Assembly: GCF_001659605.2 (NCBI RefSeq)
Contig: NC_035167.2
Span: 3,348,001-3,412,000 of the forward strand
DNA length: 64,000 bases
Reading direction: 5' to 3'
From: Manihot esculenta
Lineage: Eukaryota > Streptophyta > Magnoliopsida > Malpighiales > Euphorbiaceae
Under the pieces are notes generated by a model, which worked only from the letters and a program-made list of their open reading frames with translations, had not been told where the DNA came from and searched no databases. A program made the position numbers and the translations under genes. Shown in pieces: positions 61,665 to 64,000 of the stretch; within the stretch, counting starts at the first letter, position 1; each line of letters begins with the position of its first letter.

Positions 61665-61689
61665 GGAAGCTGAAACACATATTGAGTGG

Positions 61690-62457
61690 CGCTAAGCCAT
61701 GTCTCAGGAGTATGATGCACTCATGGCCAATGAAACCTGGAAATTGGTACCAAGATCGTTTAAAAAAAATGTAATTGGTTCGAAATAGGTTTACAGTGTG
61801 AAATTAAAGTTTGATGGTACTTTAGAGCAGTATAAGGCTCGTCTAGTTGCCCAAGATTTTGCTCAAGCTACTAGAATTGACTATGATGAAACACATAGTC
61901 CGGTTGTCAAGCCAACTACAGTTTGAACTGTACTCCCTTTGGCTACTTCAAATGATTGGCACATTCATCAATTAGATATTAAAAATGCATTTTTGCACGG
62001 TTTTATAAAGAAAGATATTTATATGACTCAACTAAAGGGTTTTATTCATCCAAGTTGTCTGAATTATATTTGTAAATTGACCAAGGCACTGTATGGTTTA
62101 AATAAGGCTCCAAGGGCTTGGTTCGAGAAGTTTACTGCTTTTTTAAAGGTAATGGGGTTTCAGTGTAGTAGAGTTGATTCATCAATGTTTATTTTGTGCC
62201 AAGGTTCTGATATTGCTATCATGTTATTATACGTTGATGACATAATTTTGACGGCTCCTTCTATTTTGTTTACCAAAATTATGTCTCAATTGAAGCCTGA
62301 ATTTGCAATGAGTGATTTGGGTTCCCTGCACTATTTTATTGGAAGTCACGTGATTAAGAACAAGAGTGGATTATTTTTGCATCAAGCAAAATATGTTGTG
62401 GATTGTTTTTGCATCAAGCAAAATATGCTATGGATTTGCTTGTGCGTGCAGGTTTAG
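61690..62457 (+). pseudogene. Copia reverse transcriptase remnant
   Basis: Family segments include HQLDIKNAFLHGFIKKDIYM, KLTKALYGLNKAPRAWFEKF and the active-site box LLYVDDIILTA. Stops break the first 250 bp. A 32-bp tandem duplication (62374-62405 and 62406-62437) shifts the frame just after LHQAKYVVD. Confidence 0.88.
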
Positions 62458-63089
62458 AATTTACAAAACCCATGCTTACTCCTTCTGTTATTAATGAACA
62501 TTTGGCTGCATCTGAGGATAGTCCATTGATTGATGATCCAAAGCTTTATCGGAGTTTAGTTGGTGCTCTTCAATACTTAACCTTTATAGGGCCAGGGATT
62601 ACTTTTGCAGTAAATCAAATCTGTCAGTTTATGCATTCTCCTCGCGAGGTTCATCTCAAGGCGGTTAAGCGGATACTCCGCTATATAAAAGGTATTATTT
62701 CTTATAAGTTACAGTTATTTAAATCGTCTACACCATCTCTTCTAGCTTATTCAGATGTTGATTGGGCTGGTTGTCGTGACATACGTCGCTCAATAACTAG
62801 TCTTTGTATGTTTTTGGGAAAGAATTTAGTTTCATAGTTTGCTAAGAAATAAGCTACGGTTTTGTGTTCAAATGCCGAAGTGGAATACCGAATAGTTGTA
62901 AGTATTGTTGCTGAGTTGTGTTGGATTCAAGATTTACTCCAAAAATTGTCTGTACCGTTGCAAGGTCTTCCTTTGATTTTATGTGATAATGTTAGCACAA
63001 CGTCTATGGTAGCAAATCCAATTCAGCATACTAGAACCAAGTATGTTGAATTGGATATTCACTTTATTAGAGAAAAAATTACGACATGA
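62403..63089 (+). pseudogene. Copia RNase H remnant
   Basis: Connection and RNase H segments follow: KLYRSLVGALQYLTFIGPGI, HLKAVKRILRYIKG, AYSDVDWAGCRDIRRSITSL. A TAG replaces the Trp codon after KNLVS, and EVEYRIVVSIVAELCWIQDL and HTRTKYVELDIHFIREKI follow in another open piece. Confidence 0.88.
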
Positions 63090-63375
63090 GAACTTTTGGT
63101 TAGTCATGTTTCAAGTTGTGATCAAATTGTTGATATCTTTACTAAGAGACTTTGTGCATCACGATTTCAGTTGCTTTGAAACAATCTCTGTGTTCATCCA
63201 CACACAGATTGAGGGGGATATTGAGATAATATCATACTTAACTTATTAAAATAAAATTAAAATTTTAAATGTAAACTTATTAGCATAGAGTTTATCTCTT
63301 AACTTTTATATTTGTATATATAATTGTATTCTAATCAATACAAATTACAGAGAATACTTTTCACAAACGTTTTCA

Positions 63376-64000
63376 TACCAATAGTTAAGGACTAATCTTT
63401 TCAATCCACACCATTTTAATGCAAGTTGACAGTACGATAGTGGACAATATATAAATAATAATTGATTAAAAAAATAAAAATAAAATAGATTTATAATAAA
63501 TTAAAATAGAATGAAATTTTATAATTAAATTATTTAAAAAAAAAAGTAATGAAAGAGAGGAATTGCGTGATCCCATAAAGAATAAAGAAAGAAAGACAGA
63601 AAACGCATGCTTAAGTTTAGTCCGCATGAGAATCACTATAAGCTTTTCTGTCTCCATCTTTCACTTAATTCTGGGTCCCCTCTCTTTTTTTTTTTTAAAT
63701 TAAAGTTAAGGAGTAATTTACAAAATTATCTCTATTATTATTAATTATTATTAATAAATTAATTCTTATATTTTAAAAATTTTATTAAAAAATCTCTAAA
63801 TTTTAATTCGAATAAACACTATAAACTCATCCATCTTACGTTTATATTAAGAATTTAAAGAATTTATAAAAATACAATAAATAAAATTAATTAAAGATAT
63901 TTTTGTAATTTATTCGAACTTAATTAAAAATATTTTTTTTGTAATTTGAGAAAAGAGAGAATAGTGTAGGCTAAAAAGCCTATATATATATATATATATA
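63376..64000. other. AT-rich DNA at the right edge
   Basis: No gene seen. A TA microsatellite starts at about 63981 and runs to the end of the window. Confidence 0.5.

Larger units (their letters stand above)
56343..63375 (+). mobile_element. Degenerate Copia LTR retrotransposon, interrupted by a solo LTR
   Basis: LTRs of 154 bp at 56343-56496 and 63222-63375, each TG...TTTTCA and clearly diverged by eye (roughly 20 differences). The 5' LTR abuts TGGTATCAGAGC (tRNA-Met primer-binding site, 56497-56508) and the 3' LTR follows GAGGGGGATAT. Domain order gag, protease, integrase, reverse transcriptase, RNase H identifies Ty1/Copia. Many stop codons and frame breaks show it is dead. Immediate 5-bp flanks (CATAT and TACCA) do not match, so no target duplication is claimed. 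Confidence 0.88.

Noticed and set aside
56338..63380. Target-site duplication for the Copia element
   Set aside because: The immediate 5-bp flanks CATAT and TACCA differ; CCAAT occurs a few bases outside both ends, but the offset is not consistent with the LTR boundaries.

Overview
The window looks like nuclear DNA of a eudicot plant. Intergenic DNA is very AT-rich and full of transposon remnants. The genes are split by many short GT-AG introns, and the five protein genes match plant families closely. My recall of similar proteins makes Malpighiales/Euphorbiaceae (cassava or rubber-tree type) plausible, but the sequence alone does not prove it. Exon-intron structures were worked out by hand from splice sites, reading phase and protein-family continuity; all four multi-exon models close in frame from start to stop.

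Gene layout: (1) 1134-4450 (+), an NPF4-type NRT1/PTR family transporter, 5 exons, 613 aa. (2) 10286-16848 (-), the Tudor-domain splicing factor SPF30/SMNDC1, 8 exons, 292 aa. (3) 18204-28904 (-), the cullin-RING ligase exchange factor CAND1, 28 coding exons, 1218 aa, with a probable 5' UTR intron up to about 29830. (4) 35970-41608 (+), a DUF647 protein of the ROOT UVB SENSITIVE 6 type, 13 exons, 526 aa. (5) 45241-46113 (-), a zinc-finger homeodomain (ZF-HD) transcription factor, single coding exon, 290 aa. These are ordinary independent plant genes with no operon-like relation; CAND1 and SPF30 are head-to-tail about 1.4 kb apart.

The accessory DNA is the more unusual part. SPF30 intron 5 holds a complete small non-autonomous LTR element (12280-13734) with 185-bp LTRs, a primer-binding site, a polypurine tract and a 5-bp target duplication; its interior is a minisatellite whose units can form small hairpins. 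A foldback Mutator-like element (32370-33190) has about 120-bp inverted ends around a TTC array punctuated by a repeated box. A very short tRNA-like SINE (8298-8377) has a 17-bp target duplication and sits in an AT-rich repeat whose second copy, near 34.5-35.0 kb, lacks the insertion. A degenerate Copia element (56343-63375) is split in its gag zinc knuckle by a 2.3-kb probable solo LTR (57574-59885) that carries repeated 13-bp GC palindromes. A roughly 360-bp repeat of unknown class occurs four times (about 5.73, 31.8, 51.6 and 52.9 kb). Several MITE-like and foldback AT-rich repeats fill introns and intergenic space.

No bacterial-type system, CRISPR array, rRNA gene or confident functional tRNA gene was seen. 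Long stretches at 29.9-31.7, 33.2-35.5, 41.7-45.2, 46.5-51.5 and 53.2-56.3 kb contain no gene that I can support.
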